From the NCBI RefSeq assembly GCF_900142215.1, contig NZ_FRAC01000023.1, positions 62,001 through 126,000 of the forward strand: a stretch of DNA of 64,000 nucleotides, written 5' to 3'. Below are positions 42,753 through 51,478 of the stretch, piece by piece. The notes under the pieces were generated by a model. The model ran no database searches and was not told the origin of the DNA. It saw nothing but the letters and a program-made list of their open reading frames with translations. Source of the DNA: Anaerocolumna jejuensis DSM 15929 (GTDB lineage: Bacteria; Bacillota; Clostridia; Lachnospirales; Lachnospiraceae). Every line of letters starts with the position of its first letter. Position 1 is the first letter of the stretch. The position numbers and the translations under genes are program-made.

Positions 42753-43775
42753 TTATAACCGTCTGTATTTCTTCAATACTATCGTATTAAAGGTACTCAG
42801 CAGAAGGATATATAGTATAAGAGCAAGCAGGAACAGCCAGATTCCGCTTAATCCGCTTCCGTATATCATTACTTTTTTAATAGCAGAGCAGCCATAATAT
42901 ATAGGCATGATATAGCTTAGGACACCAAGATGGTAAGGCAGTGTATCCAGTGGTATCAGCCCCGAAAAGAATATCTGGGGAATAATGATAATGGGAATAA
43001 ACTGTACTACCTGGAATTCGGAATTGGCAAATATGGAGATAAATTCACCGGAGGCCACTGCCGCTATGGCAAGAAGCAGCATGATGGAAATTACCCAAAG
43101 GGTATTACCTTCACTGTTCAGGCCAAGGACATAAAGGCTGAACAGGACCAGTATTACCGTTTGCAGGATGGCAAATAATCCGTATCCCATGGTATAACCA
43201 TAAATTATGCTTTTTCTCTTAATTGGTGTCATGAGCATCCGCTCCAGGGTTCCGCTGTTGCGCTCCCTTACCAGTGCCATGCCGGATATAATAAAAATAA
43301 AGAAAAAGGAAATCACGCCCAGGAATATATAGCCCATGGTCTGGAAGGTGGATGCATTTTCTGCGCCGTAAATATAACGGGTATCCATTTTCATAGCAGG
43401 GTTAAGGGTCTCCAGAGCCGAACGGATGGCTAGCATTGCTTCTCCGCTCTTGCTGGAAGCTTCGTACATTGTGATGCTTGAACCGGACTTTGACATGGTA
43501 AACAGGGCATCCACCTCTTTGTTTTCTTTCAGATAGCTATCCGGGTCGGAGTCGGCGTCTGTTACATTGATAATATCAGCATCCTGCTCCTTTAAGGCAG
43601 TTACCAGAGCTTTCGGCAGCTTATCTTCATTGACAGCAATAGTCGGTTTATAGGCAGAATCTCCAAGCAGCAGGTAAATAAGGGTGAAAATCAATAAAGG
43701 GGCAAATATCATCAGCATCAAGGTACGCTTATCCCCCAGGATTTGGCGTATCACTCGTTTGGCAAGGCTTATCAT
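42753..43775 (-). CDS. ABC-2 type transporter permease
   Basis: Membrane part of an export ABC transporter. It has 340 residues: one N-terminal helix, a soluble extracellular domain (about 40-170), and then five helices in the C-terminal half, the ABC2_membrane_3 layout. Segments such as LVRERNSGTLERMLMTPIKR and FIPIIIIPQIFFSGLIPLDTLP are typical. The start overlaps the ATPase gene stop by 4 bases. Efflux of a drug or lipid-like substrate is likely, but the substrate is not known. The divergent TetR gene probably controls it. Confidence 0.9.
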   Translation of the reverse strand: MISLAKRVIRQILGDKRTLMLMIFAPLLIFTLIYLLLGDSAYKPTIAVNEDKLPKALVTALKEQDADIINVTDADSDPDSYLKENKEVDALFTMSKSGSSITMYEASSKSGEAMLAIRSALETLNPAMKMDTRYIYGAENASTFQTMGYIFLGVISFFFIFIISGMALVRERNSGTLERMLMTPIKRKSIIYGYTMGYGLFAILQTVILVLFSLYVLGLNSEGNTLWVISIMLLLAIAAVASGEFISIFANSEFQVVQFIPIIIIPQIFFSGLIPLDTLPYHLGVLSYIMPIYYGCSAIKKVMIYGSGLSGIWLFLLALILYILLLSTFNTIVLKKYRRL

Positions 43776-44500
43776 AATGCTTCACCGCCTTTCTTTTCTG
43801 CCGCCATAAAGAACAATTCCTCTATTTTATGGGACTCAGTCAGGGATAAAAGATTTGCGACTGCGTCATACTGTATAAGCTCTCCCTGATAGATAAGTGC
43901 GGCCTTATCACATTCTGTCACCTCGTCCATGACATGGGTGGACACAATGATTGTTTTCCCCTGTTCCTTTAACTTCTTAAGCTGTATCCAGACAGCCTTT
44001 CGCAGCACTGGGTCAATGCCTACCGTAGGTTCGTCCAACAGAAGCACTTTCGGCTCATGGAGCAGCGCGGCAGCCAGGGATAATCTTTTCTTCATCCCTC
44101 CGGAATATTCCCTGACCGGTTTATTGGAATCCCCCTTCAGGTCGACAAGCTGTAACACCTCTTCAATGCGTCCGGCATATTCCTTTTTTCCCATACCATA
44201 AAGCTCGGCAAAGAAGGAAAGGTTATCCTTGCCGGATAAATCGTCATAAATTGCATCATTCTGAGGCATAAAACCGATTTTCTTTAAGAGCTTCAGACTG
44301 GGTATTAAGGTTTCTCCATAGCGGATTTCTCCTTCATCCGCCGGTATGGCCCCGATAAGCAGGCGGATTAAAGTGGTCTTTCCCGCTCCGCTGGGACCTA
44401 GCAGGCAGATAATCTCTCCTGATGAAATGGAGATAGATATATTTTTGATGATAGGTTTATTGTGAAAGCTTTTACAAATATTTGTGCCTGTAATGTCCAT
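43772..44500 (-). CDS. ABC transporter ATP-binding protein
   Basis: ATPase subunit of the exporter, 242 residues. It has Walker A LLGPSGAGKTTLIRLLIGA, Q-loop MPQNDAIYDDL, signature EYSGGMKKRLSLAAAL, Walker B VLLLDEPTVGIDP and the switch histidine in VSTHVMDE. It has the short-chain form used by DrrA/CcmA-like exporters. The ATG lies near AAGAGGCGC. It overlaps the permease gene and is read from the promoter at 44544-44573. Confidence 0.93.
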   Translation of the reverse strand: MDITGTNICKSFHNKPIIKNISISISSGEIICLLGPSGAGKTTLIRLLIGAIPADEGEIRYGETLIPSLKLLKKIGFMPQNDAIYDDLSGKDNLSFFAELYGMGKKEYAGRIEEVLQLVDLKGDSNKPVREYSGGMKKRLSLAAALLHEPKVLLLDEPTVGIDPVLRKAVWIQLKKLKEQGKTIIVSTHVMDEVTECDKAALIYQGELIQYDAVANLLSLTESHKIEELFFMAAEKKGGEAL

Positions 44501-44543
44501 AAGCGCCTCTTTTCAAAAGTATTTGATTTTTCTTTCTGGGCAA

Positions 44544-44573
44544 ATTATAATACACCTGTATATTAATTGGCAA
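44544..44573 (-). promoter_or_regulatory. Promoter with an operator-like palindrome for the ABC exporter
   Basis: On the - strand TTGCCA (44573-44568) and TATAAT (44549-44544) are 18 bases apart. An imperfect palindrome TAATACAC-CT-GTATATTA (44548-44565) fills the space between them, the usual place for a TetR operator. The TetR gene is divergent from it. Confidence 0.7.
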
Positions 44574-44620
44574 TAGTCATTTTAATTGAATCTGTTCATT
44601 ATTTACAGGAGGTGATTATT

Positions 44621-45214
44621 TTGGGTAACCATACGGATTTAAGAGTAGTACGGACCAGGCAGATGATTAAGAATGCCTTTTTAGAACTGATGGAAGAGGT
44701 TGGTTTTGCAAAGATAACCGTAGAGGGAATTACGAAGAAGGCATTTATCAGCAGAAATACCTTTTACCTGCATTATACCGATAAATTTGATTTGCTCAAT
44801 AGTATCGAAGATGAAACCTTACTCGGAGTAAAGGATATTGTAAAGGAAATGCCCTTTGAAATTATGAGAACAAAAGGGCTTGCCGACAGCAAGCCAATTT
44901 CAATTCTTATTGCGGTGTACCAGTATATCAGTGACAATTCCCGCTTTTTTTCACTTATGATAAAGGAAGGCGGAGACCCCAGGTTTCTTCATAAAATGAC
45001 TGAGATGATGAAGGATTTAATGAATCAAAATAATATGGAGACACATCTCAGGACCCCTCAGCGCTATATGGTCGCCATTATTGCCGGTATCCAGACAAGT
45101 ATCATAGGCGAATGGCTGAGGGGCGGTATGAAGGAAACACCGGAGGAGCTGGCAAATTTAATTGCTGCCCTATTTGAAAGTGCCCCGAAAAATCTGCTGA
45201 AGTCCTCGGAGTAA
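44621..45214 (+). CDS. TetR-family transcription regulator
   Basis: Repressor-type protein of 197 residues. The DNA-binding domain (about 5-55) reads RTRQMIKNAFLELMEEVGFAKITVEGITKKAFISRNTFYLHYTDKFDLL in order (RTRQ...LHYTDK), with C-terminal ligand domain of the type seen in TetR_C_7-like proteins. I start it at the TTG at 44621, because a perfect AGGAGGTGAT lies 8 bases before it; an ATG at 44567 lies in the promoter and has no ribosome site. It is divergent from the ABC exporter genes, which are its likely target. Confidence 0.88.
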   Translation: MGNHTDLRVVRTRQMIKNAFLELMEEVGFAKITVEGITKKAFISRNTFYLHYTDKFDLLNSIEDETLLGVKDIVKEMPFEIMRTKGLADSKPISILIAVYQYISDNSRFFSLMIKEGGDPRFLHKMTEMMKDLMNQNNMETHLRTPQRYMVAIIAGIQTSIIGEWLRGGMKETPEELANLIAALFESAPKNLLKSSE

Positions 45215-45221
45215 CAGCAGG

Positions 45222-47579
45222 TTATTCTGTTATAAGTTCTCTTATCTCCACATTTTTTACCTTTTTTGAAGTGAAGTAGGAGAAGAGAAAGAAGCAGGAA
45301 CAGATTAATGCAATTGGTACCAGAAGGGTGAAAGCACTGTATTCCGTTATGAAATTCGTGATACCCACAGTACGCAGAAGCAGACTCAGCATCCGGTTAT
45401 TAAGCAGTATACATAGTAAGACACCGGCGGCACTTCCCAGGGCGGAAACAAGGAGAAACCGAAGGGAGAATTGCAGACGCAGCCTTCTGGTGGTAAAGCC
45501 TAAAGCCTTGTAAATTCCGATATCCTTCTTTTCCTTCAGGAAGACCTTACCGCAGACCATATTTACAACAACAAGGATAACCAGGATGGATACGGTATAA
45601 ATCGTAATTGCAATCATATTTAAAGCAAGCTGTATCATATTATCGATTCCTTTATCCTCCTCGGATGCCCTGGCTTTTAAAAGAGCAGGGAATTTTTCAT
45701 TCAGCATGGAGACCACATCCGCTGTTTTTTCTTTCTTTACAAGCTTAACAAAGCCGTCACTTGGCTGCTCGTCTGTTAGCTGCTGCTCTGCGGCAAGGCT
45801 CATGGAGAAGCATTTTCCCACATCCCGCATGGATTGGTACAGCCCGGATATCAGGTATTCTCCCTTTTTTCCGTGGTAGGATAAGGTTACGGTAACACCG
45901 ATGTTCTTTCCGATTTCATCGGACAGTATTTTCGTAATAATAATCTCATTCTGATAAAGGGGAGCTCTTCCCTTTAGAATACTCTTAAACTGCTCCGGGT
46001 CATTGTATATTACACAGTTATATTCGTTGCCGTCTATGGCAATGTACTTGTAATCCGCATAAAGTAATTCCTTAATGGGGGAAAGCTTTTCAATTTCCGT
46101 TTCGATTTCCTTTGTTTTATCCATCTGAAAGGAATTGTTTAAGGATAAATTTATATCAGTAACGATACCTCCCAGGCTCTCCTGTACGGTTTCCGGCAGC
46201 ATGCAGTTGGCAAGTATGGTCATGGATATCATAAAATAAGCAAGGATGGAAACGATGGCAATGGTACCGGCATATTGCCTTTTATTAGAGGTAAACTGCC
46301 TGAGAGCAATTCGTAAAGTCAATGCCCGCTTTCCAAGCGGATACCTTAACCTGCTGTCAAAGTAGATGCTGGCCAGGCCGCCGGATATCGCCCTTACCGG
46401 TGATATCCTTCCGATCCGTATGGTTTTTACCAGAAGGAACAGGACCTCAATTAAAAGTATTCCGGCTATTAAAAGCAGGCATTTGAAAAGGGAAAGCTCT
46501 GCAGTTGCAAGGATGCCGGTAATGGGTTGAAAGATTCTTCCAAGAAGCCTGACAAAGGGGATGGAAACGAATATGCCGGCTGCCGCACCAAGGCCCTCTG
46601 CTAACAGGTATTGGAGCAGGAACAAAAGCCGCAGCTTTTTGCTGGTGAAGCCCTGGGACTTTAAAACGCCCAGATTGACGTAATCCATTTCGATACTGGT
46701 ACTGATACTGTGTCCCATCACAATTAATACAATAAAGAACAGAAGCAGGATGAAAACATAGAGAATTCCCCCTCCTATGTTATTGAAAATAAGAGTATAC
46801 CCAATAGCCTCCTCTTTTGAAAGAGTGGTACCATAATCGGAGATACCGGTGCTTTTACTTAATTGCCTCTTGAATTCTCCGAGGGATAAAGAACTGCCAT
46901 CCTTCCGGTAAATGTGCAGCATATGGTCCTTTGTGAGCCTGGGCTCCGTATCGGATACCGTATCTGCATTCCCGGCAAGCATCTTATTATAATCAGTTCC
47001 TGAGAGGAAGACCTGCTTCATTCCAATAAAATAACCGCCCAGGAAAGGCTCTTCAATAAACCCCTTAATGCGAAATTCCATATCCCCATGATTTGTTTTT
47101 AATGTAACGGTACTGCCGGTCTTACAGTCGTATAATTGCTGAAAACTGGAGGGAACATATATTTCTCCCTGCCCGAGAGCTTCTATTTTGGTAACAAATT
47201 CGCTTCCCTTTCCATTGAACAGGAAAAATTGCCGCTCCTTTTCCTGAAAGGGTATACAGATTATATGGTTTGTTACCTCCTTTCCGTTTATTGCTGAATC
47301 TACGGAAGTAAGAGCTTCCACATCCCGTACCCGCCCTACATCAGGGTCATTTTTAATTTTATCAAGGAGTTCCTTGGTGGTATATTTATCTTCAATCATA
47401 AGCATAAGGTCACCGGCATCAACTTCCTTTTGGGCATCTCTTAAATTTCTGCCGAAGTTATCATTGGCGCTAATAACGGCCGTAAGGCTTGCTGTCACAA
47501 TAAGCATCAGAACTGCAACGCTGATTAAGGCTCCTTTTTTGTACCGGATATTTGCCTTTAACAATGTTAAGATTTCCAT
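45222..47579 (-). CDS. ABC transporter permease with two FtsX domains
   Basis: Membrane protein of 785 residues built as TM, large extracellular domain, three helices, then a second such unit with FtsX-type segments (YVNLGVLKSQGFTSKKLRLLF; KEKKDIGIYKALGFTTRRLRL). This is the arrangement of MacB-like or lipoprotein/peptide handling transporters that do not pass a substrate through a pore. The ATG at 47579 has GAGG 6 bases before it; an upstream ATG at 47594 lacks a site. It follows its ATPase gene directly, and a sensor kinase and regulator lie upstream on the same strand. Confidence 0.88.
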   Translation of the reverse strand: MEILTLLKANIRYKKGALISVAVLMLIVTASLTAVISANDNFGRNLRDAQKEVDAGDLMLMIEDKYTTKELLDKIKNDPDVGRVRDVEALTSVDSAINGKEVTNHIICIPFQEKERQFFLFNGKGSEFVTKIEALGQGEIYVPSSFQQLYDCKTGSTVTLKTNHGDMEFRIKGFIEEPFLGGYFIGMKQVFLSGTDYNKMLAGNADTVSDTEPRLTKDHMLHIYRKDGSSLSLGEFKRQLSKSTGISDYGTTLSKEEAIGYTLIFNNIGGGILYVFILLLFFIVLIVMGHSISTSIEMDYVNLGVLKSQGFTSKKLRLLFLLQYLLAEGLGAAAGIFVSIPFVRLLGRIFQPITGILATAELSLFKCLLLIAGILLIEVLFLLVKTIRIGRISPVRAISGGLASIYFDSRLRYPLGKRALTLRIALRQFTSNKRQYAGTIAIVSILAYFMISMTILANCMLPETVQESLGGIVTDINLSLNNSFQMDKTKEIETEIEKLSPIKELLYADYKYIAIDGNEYNCVIYNDPEQFKSILKGRAPLYQNEIIITKILSDEIGKNIGVTVTLSYHGKKGEYLISGLYQSMRDVGKCFSMSLAAEQQLTDEQPSDGFVKLVKKEKTADVVSMLNEKFPALLKARASEEDKGIDNMIQLALNMIAITIYTVSILVILVVVNMVCGKVFLKEKKDIGIYKALGFTTRRLRLQFSLRFLLVSALGSAAGVLLCILLNNRMLSLLLRTVGITNFITEYSAFTLLVPIALICSCFFLFSYFTSKKVKNVEIRELITE

Positions 47580-47587
47580 AGGCCGCC

Positions 47588-48349
47588 TCACCATTCCATG
47601 GAGGAAAGCCAGACATCCACCTGTGTTTCACGGGCTTTCTCTTCTTCGGGCTCATAGGGGGGAAGAGTAAGCTCGCCAATAATCCTGCCATCCTCCAGAT
47701 ACAATAATCGGGTGGCTCTAAGGGCTGCCCTTATATCATGAGTCACCATAAGAATGCTTTGGCCCTCTCTGTTAAGGCCGGTCAGCAGATTCAGAACCTC
47801 AACGGTATTTTTGCGGTTAAGAGCACCGGTAGGTTCATCGGCAAATAAAAGGCAGGGTTTATTTATAACGGCCCTTGCAATGGCAGCTCTTTGCTGTTCT
47901 CCTCCTGAGACCTGGGAGGGCAGCCGCTTTGACATGCCGGAAAGGCCCATTTCTTCCAGGAGTCCATTGGCTCTTTTATCAACTTCTGAGGCAGTGAGGG
48001 ATTTATTCAGATAGCCGGTCACAGCGACGTTTTCGAATAAGCTTAAGTTACCAACCAGATGCATCTGCTGGAATACGAACCCGAAATCCCCCCGTCGTAA
48101 TTTGGCAAGCTTATCTTCCTTAAAGTCTGTTATGGTGTTTCCCTGATAAATTACCTTTCCTGCCGTAGCAGAGTCCATACCGCTCATTGTGTACAAAAGG
48201 GTCGATTTACCGGAGCCGGAAGCTCCCATTACTATAGTAAAGTCTCCCCGGTAGATATCCAGGTCAATATGGTTTAATATGTGGTTTTGTCCGCCGTTGT
48301 GGGCATAGCTTTTGCACAGGCCCCTGGCAGACAGAATACTATCCTTCAT
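47588..48349 (-). CDS. MacB/LolD-type ABC transporter ATP-binding protein
   Basis: ATPase partner of the FtsX-type permease, 253 residues. It has Walker A MGASGSGKSTLLYTMSGMD, Q-loop VFQQMHLVGNLSL, signature VSGGEQQRAAIARA, Walker B LLFADEPTGALN and the H-loop MVTHDIRAALRA. The sequence AISGGEQQR is characteristic of the MacB/LolD/FtsE branch. The C-terminus (from about 230) has a Glu/Pro-rich tail. GAAGG lies before the ATG. The permease begins 9 bases after its stop. Confidence 0.93.
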   Translation of the reverse strand: MKDSILSARGLCKSYAHNGGQNHILNHIDLDIYRGDFTIVMGASGSGKSTLLYTMSGMDSATAGKVIYQGNTITDFKEDKLAKLRRGDFGFVFQQMHLVGNLSLFENVAVTGYLNKSLTASEVDKRANGLLEEMGLSGMSKRLPSQVSGGEQQRAAIARAVINKPCLLFADEPTGALNRKNTVEVLNLLTGLNREGQSILMVTHDIRAALRATRLLYLEDGRIIGELTLPPYEPEEEKARETQVDVWLSSMEW

Positions 48350-48419
48350 ACCTTCAAGTCCTTTCTTTTCGTTATGAAAGCATTTTATCAGAGGAGTTAT
48401 TAAGAAATCCTTAAAGGAT

Positions 48420-49583
48420 TTAAGAGAGAAGAGGCAGGCTTACCACCACTTCCAATCCGTCCCGGTGGTTGATTAGCCTTGCTTCTCCTTTCATCTGCTC
48501 TGCAATATAACGGACAATATAAAGGCCAAGTCCTGAACCCTGTTCCTTTCCGCAATTTTTTCCCCGGTAGAACTTCTCAAAAAGGAAGGGAATATCTTCA
48601 CCGGCAACGCCGCTTCCGTAATCCCGGAAGCTGACAGATACGTTGTGAGCCTCTTTTTTCAAAGTGACTTCAATTTTTGTTTTTGCATATTTCCTGGCGT
48701 TATTGATCAGGTTCTCTGTCAGTTGGAGGAATCTGTTTTTGTCAATGTTCACATACACCTCAAAGGATGGCATAGGAAAGAACACGTCTCCCTGCCCTGC
48801 ATTTATTTCATCCAGGACAGCGGAAAGATAGCTGCCCAGCTCTGCCTTCTCCGTAACGACCTTAAGCTTGACCAGATCTGAGATGGAATGAAGAAATAAA
48901 TCGTTGGTAAGCTTTGTGACCTCATCGCATTTTTTCATAATTACACTTAAGTACCGGACACGTTTTTCGGCTGTAGTATCCATGTTGGCTTCAAGTCCCT
49001 CCGCATAGGCCCGGATGGAGGCAATAGGAGTCTTGATATCATGGGAGAGAGTTGCAATAACGGTTTTATTGTTATCGATTGCTTCCTGCTCACAGACCCT
49101 GGCTCTGGTAATTTCCCTGCGCATTTGGTCAAAGGCCCAGGTAAAGGCACCAAAATAATTGGAACGCTCATAATCAAGAGAAACATCAAAGTTACCGCTG
49201 GAAATATTCTCGGCATAGCCCTTTAATTTATCAAAGGGGCGAAGAATGGAAAAGTAAATATAAAGGAATATCAGTAACAGGTACAGGATGGCACCTGCTC
49301 CGATAATTAGAATTGTTTGATAAAGGCTGTTTTTATCAGGGGAGGTTTCCAGGCGGAGTTCCCTGTCCAGGGCAGCGATTTTTTCCTGAAGCAGCTTCTG
49401 GGAAGAGGTATCCTTATTTGAGACGGCCATTTGAGACAACTGTGAGATTTCATTCAATGCAACAATATTCTCTGCTTTTTTATCCACGCCGTATTCTTTT
49501 TTCATCGTATATGCAAGCAGCAGAGAAATTACGAGTATAACACCTGCAAAGCAGGCGGTGACAGCCAATAATCTTCCTTTCAT
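48420..49583 (-). CDS. Sensor histidine kinase
   Basis: Membrane sensor of 387 residues. Two membrane helices (about 4-24 and 88-110) enclose a small extracellular domain of about 60 residues. A HAMP region (RPFDKLKGYAENISSGNFDVSLDYE) follows, then the phosphorylation site H181 in TLSHDIKTPIASIRAYAEG, the N box LTENLINNARKYAK, and the ATP lid DYGSGVAGEDIPFLFEKFYRG with GSGLGLYIVRYIAEQM. The start at 49583 follows AAAGGAAAG; a longer frame would overlap the regulator gene. It pairs with the response regulator 13 bases upstream. Confidence 0.92.
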   Translation of the reverse strand: MKGRLLAVTACFAGVILVISLLLAYTMKKEYGVDKKAENIVALNEISQLSQMAVSNKDTSSQKLLQEKIAALDRELRLETSPDKNSLYQTILIIGAGAILYLLLIFLYIYFSILRPFDKLKGYAENISSGNFDVSLDYERSNYFGAFTWAFDQMRREITRARVCEQEAIDNNKTVIATLSHDIKTPIASIRAYAEGLEANMDTTAEKRVRYLSVIMKKCDEVTKLTNDLFLHSISDLVKLKVVTEKAELGSYLSAVLDEINAGQGDVFFPMPSFEVYVNIDKNRFLQLTENLINNARKYAKTKIEVTLKKEAHNVSVSFRDYGSGVAGEDIPFLFEKFYRGKNCGKEQGSGLGLYIVRYIAEQMKGEARLINHRDGLEVVVSLPLLS

Positions 49584-49596
49584 GCTATCTTTCCTT

Positions 49597-50283
49597 TCAA
49601 CGTGTTTGGAGCATATAGCCGTATCCCCAGACGGTTTTGATAAACTGAGGGTTTTTCGGGTCATCCTCCAGCTTTTCTCTGAGCCATCTGATATGTACTG
49701 TTAAGGTCGAGGGTTCTACCTCCGTAAAAGCGCCCCATACCTCTGACAGCAGCCGTTCCTTGGACAGGGAGGTGTTCTTATTTTCTAGTAGAAAAGCAAG
49801 GAGGTCAAATTCCTTAAGGGAAAGGGATATGATTTCCTCCTTTTTCTTAACCTGCCTGGCAGCAGTATGGACCTTAACAGTTCCGAACTGCAAGACTTTT
49901 TCTTCTTCTTTATAGTCATAGGTACGCCGGATAAGGGCATTTACCCGGACTAAAAGCTCTTTTAAGGAATAGGGCTTTGGGAGATAGTCATCCCCTCCCA
50001 TGTCAAAACCGGTAATCCGGTCACTTTCATTGGTCCTGGCACTGGCAAAGAGAACCGGAACCTTTGACACTTTCCGAAGCTCTCTTAATATCTCGAAGCC
50101 TGACATTCCAGGCAGATTGATATCCATAAGAATGATATGATAGGTGTGGTCTGTAAGCAGGGAAAAGGCGGTATCACTATCCTCCGCACAGGTAACGCTG
50201 TATCCGTAGTCCTCCAGCATATCACTGATAATATAGGACAAATCGGTGTCATCATCAATAACAAGTATTTGTTTTTTCTGCAT
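49597..50283 (-). CDS. OmpR/PhoB-family response regulator
   Basis: Two-domain regulator of 228 residues. The receiver has the acid pocket VIDDDTDL, phosphoacceptor D54 in ILMDINLPGMSG, and K103 in PKPYS. The C-terminal winged helix (about 130-225) reads SLSLKEFDLLAFLLENKN, then TVHIRWLREKL and VWGYGYML, as in OmpR/PhoB. It is the first gene of the regulator-kinase-ATPase-permease run on the - strand, so it probably controls its own operon, a common plan for envelope stress or antimicrobial peptide response systems. Confidence 0.94.
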   Translation of the reverse strand: MQKKQILVIDDDTDLSYIISDMLEDYGYSVTCAEDSDTAFSLLTDHTYHIILMDINLPGMSGFEILRELRKVSKVPVLFASARTNESDRITGFDMGGDDYLPKPYSLKELLVRVNALIRRTYDYKEEEKVLQFGTVKVHTAARQVKKKEEIISLSLKEFDLLAFLLENKNTSLSKERLLSEVWGAFTEVEPSTLTVHIRWLREKLEDDPKNPQFIKTVWGYGYMLQTR

Positions 50284-50353
50284 CCTTCTCCATCCTTCAT
50301 GTGATTTTTATGAAACCTATTTTATCAGATATCAGAATGGAAGTCGACAAGGT

Positions 50354-50400
50354 ATAAAAGTGTCATGGTATGCAGAGGCAGTAAACCATGACACTTTTAT
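50354..50400 (-). terminator. Terminator after the PdaA-like gene
   Basis: A 16-bp perfect stem (50354-50369 with 50385-50400; core AGTGTCATGGT) around a 15-base loop, with AT-rich ends. It lies between the deacetylase and the regulator gene on the - strand. Confidence 0.75.
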
Positions 50401-50448
50401 GAAGAAAGAATATAAGCAGAAAGGGCACAGAGGCTGTGGTGTCAGATG

Positions 50449-51276
50449 TTATGGTTTAGATACTGTGGTATCAGATTTAGTAGTATCAGCTGCTGCGGGT
50501 ATGTCCGTAACAAGTCCGAACTGGTACCCGGCATCCTCCAGCTGGGACAGCATGGTATCCAGATTACCGGCTACCGCGGGAGATACACCATGAAGCAATA
50601 CAATGGCTCCTTTATGGCGCTGTACTTTAAATAGCTGCAGGGTGGCTTCCCTGGTAGGCTGATTGGAGAGGTTCCAGTCATTTGGCAGGGCAATGCTCCA
50701 AAAGAAGGTCTTATATCCCAGCTTCTGGAGGGCTGCCAGGGATTTCTCACTGTAACTGCCGGAAGGAGGCCGTACAATTTTAGTCATCTTTTCTCCCATG
50801 ACCTTTTCATAAGCCTGTTCCACACCGTTTAGTTCACTTTTCAATTTACTGTCCGACAGCTTATAGAAGGAAATATGGTTAACAGTATGATTTCCTACAA
50901 CATGCCCTTCCTTAATCATCCGCTTAAGGCCTTTTGGGTTCTGGTCGATAAATGCCTTACAGACAAAGAAAGAGGCTTTAATATCATGCTTCTTCAGCAC
51001 ATCAAGAATATCAGCAGTATATCCGTTTTCATATCCAAGATCAAAGGTCAGGTATATTATCTTCTTTTTGGTATTGCCAACATAGTAAGCATCGTATTTC
51101 TTCAGCAAATCCTTGACTTCATCAGAAACAGCGGGGGTTTTACGGTTTTGGCTTTTCGTATAATACCAGTCCCTGGCTGTCGTACTGAGATTACCTGCAT
51201 AGATTTTACCAGGAAAAGCAGTAAACAGCAGAATAATGGCTAGTAACAGTGATAGTAATTTATTGGCTGTTGTCAT
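50449..51276 (-). CDS. PdaA-like polysaccharide deacetylase
   Basis: Secreted or membrane-anchored NodB-domain deacetylase of 275 residues. A signal peptide or anchor (about 7-24) precedes a domain with YLTFDLGYENG (D79), NHTVNHISF (H130 and H134), VRPPSGSYSEKSLAAL and the C-terminal VLLHGVS. The TFDLGYENG form, with glycine-tyrosine-glutamate in place of the usual DDG, is typical of PdaA, which makes muramic delta-lactam in the spore cortex peptidoglycan. It ends in an unusual Ala/Thr/Ser-rich tail. A weak ribosome site (CGAGG) lies before the ATG. Confidence 0.88.
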   Translation of the reverse strand: MTTANKLLSLLLAIILLFTAFPGKIYAGNLSTTARDWYYTKSQNRKTPAVSDEVKDLLKKYDAYYVGNTKKKIIYLTFDLGYENGYTADILDVLKKHDIKASFFVCKAFIDQNPKGLKRMIKEGHVVGNHTVNHISFYKLSDSKLKSELNGVEQAYEKVMGEKMTKIVRPPSGSYSEKSLAALQKLGYKTFFWSIALPNDWNLSNQPTREATLQLFKVQRHKGAIVLLHGVSPAVAGNLDTMLSQLEDAGYQFGLVTDIPAAADTTKSDTTVSKP

Positions 51277-51445
51277 AGGATAACCTCGATTAATAAAAAT
51301 TTCTTTCTCTTAAATAATGTTCCTTTTATTATACCACAATATGGCAGGTATGGTTTGAAAAATGCAATGAATTTTTGGCTTCAATATCTGGTATCTGTTC
51401 ATAGGAGTGAGTGTCTTTCAGAACAGCTTCCTGCATGGAATCAGT

Positions 51446-51474
51446 AATAAAAAAGGGAGCCTCAAGACTCCCTT
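51446..51474 (-). terminator. Terminator after the YcxB-like gene
   Basis: AAGGGAG (51453-51459) pairs with CTCCCTT (51468-51474), and a run of A at 51446-51452 gives a T tail on the - strand. Confidence 0.75.
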
Positions 51475-51478
51475 CCGG

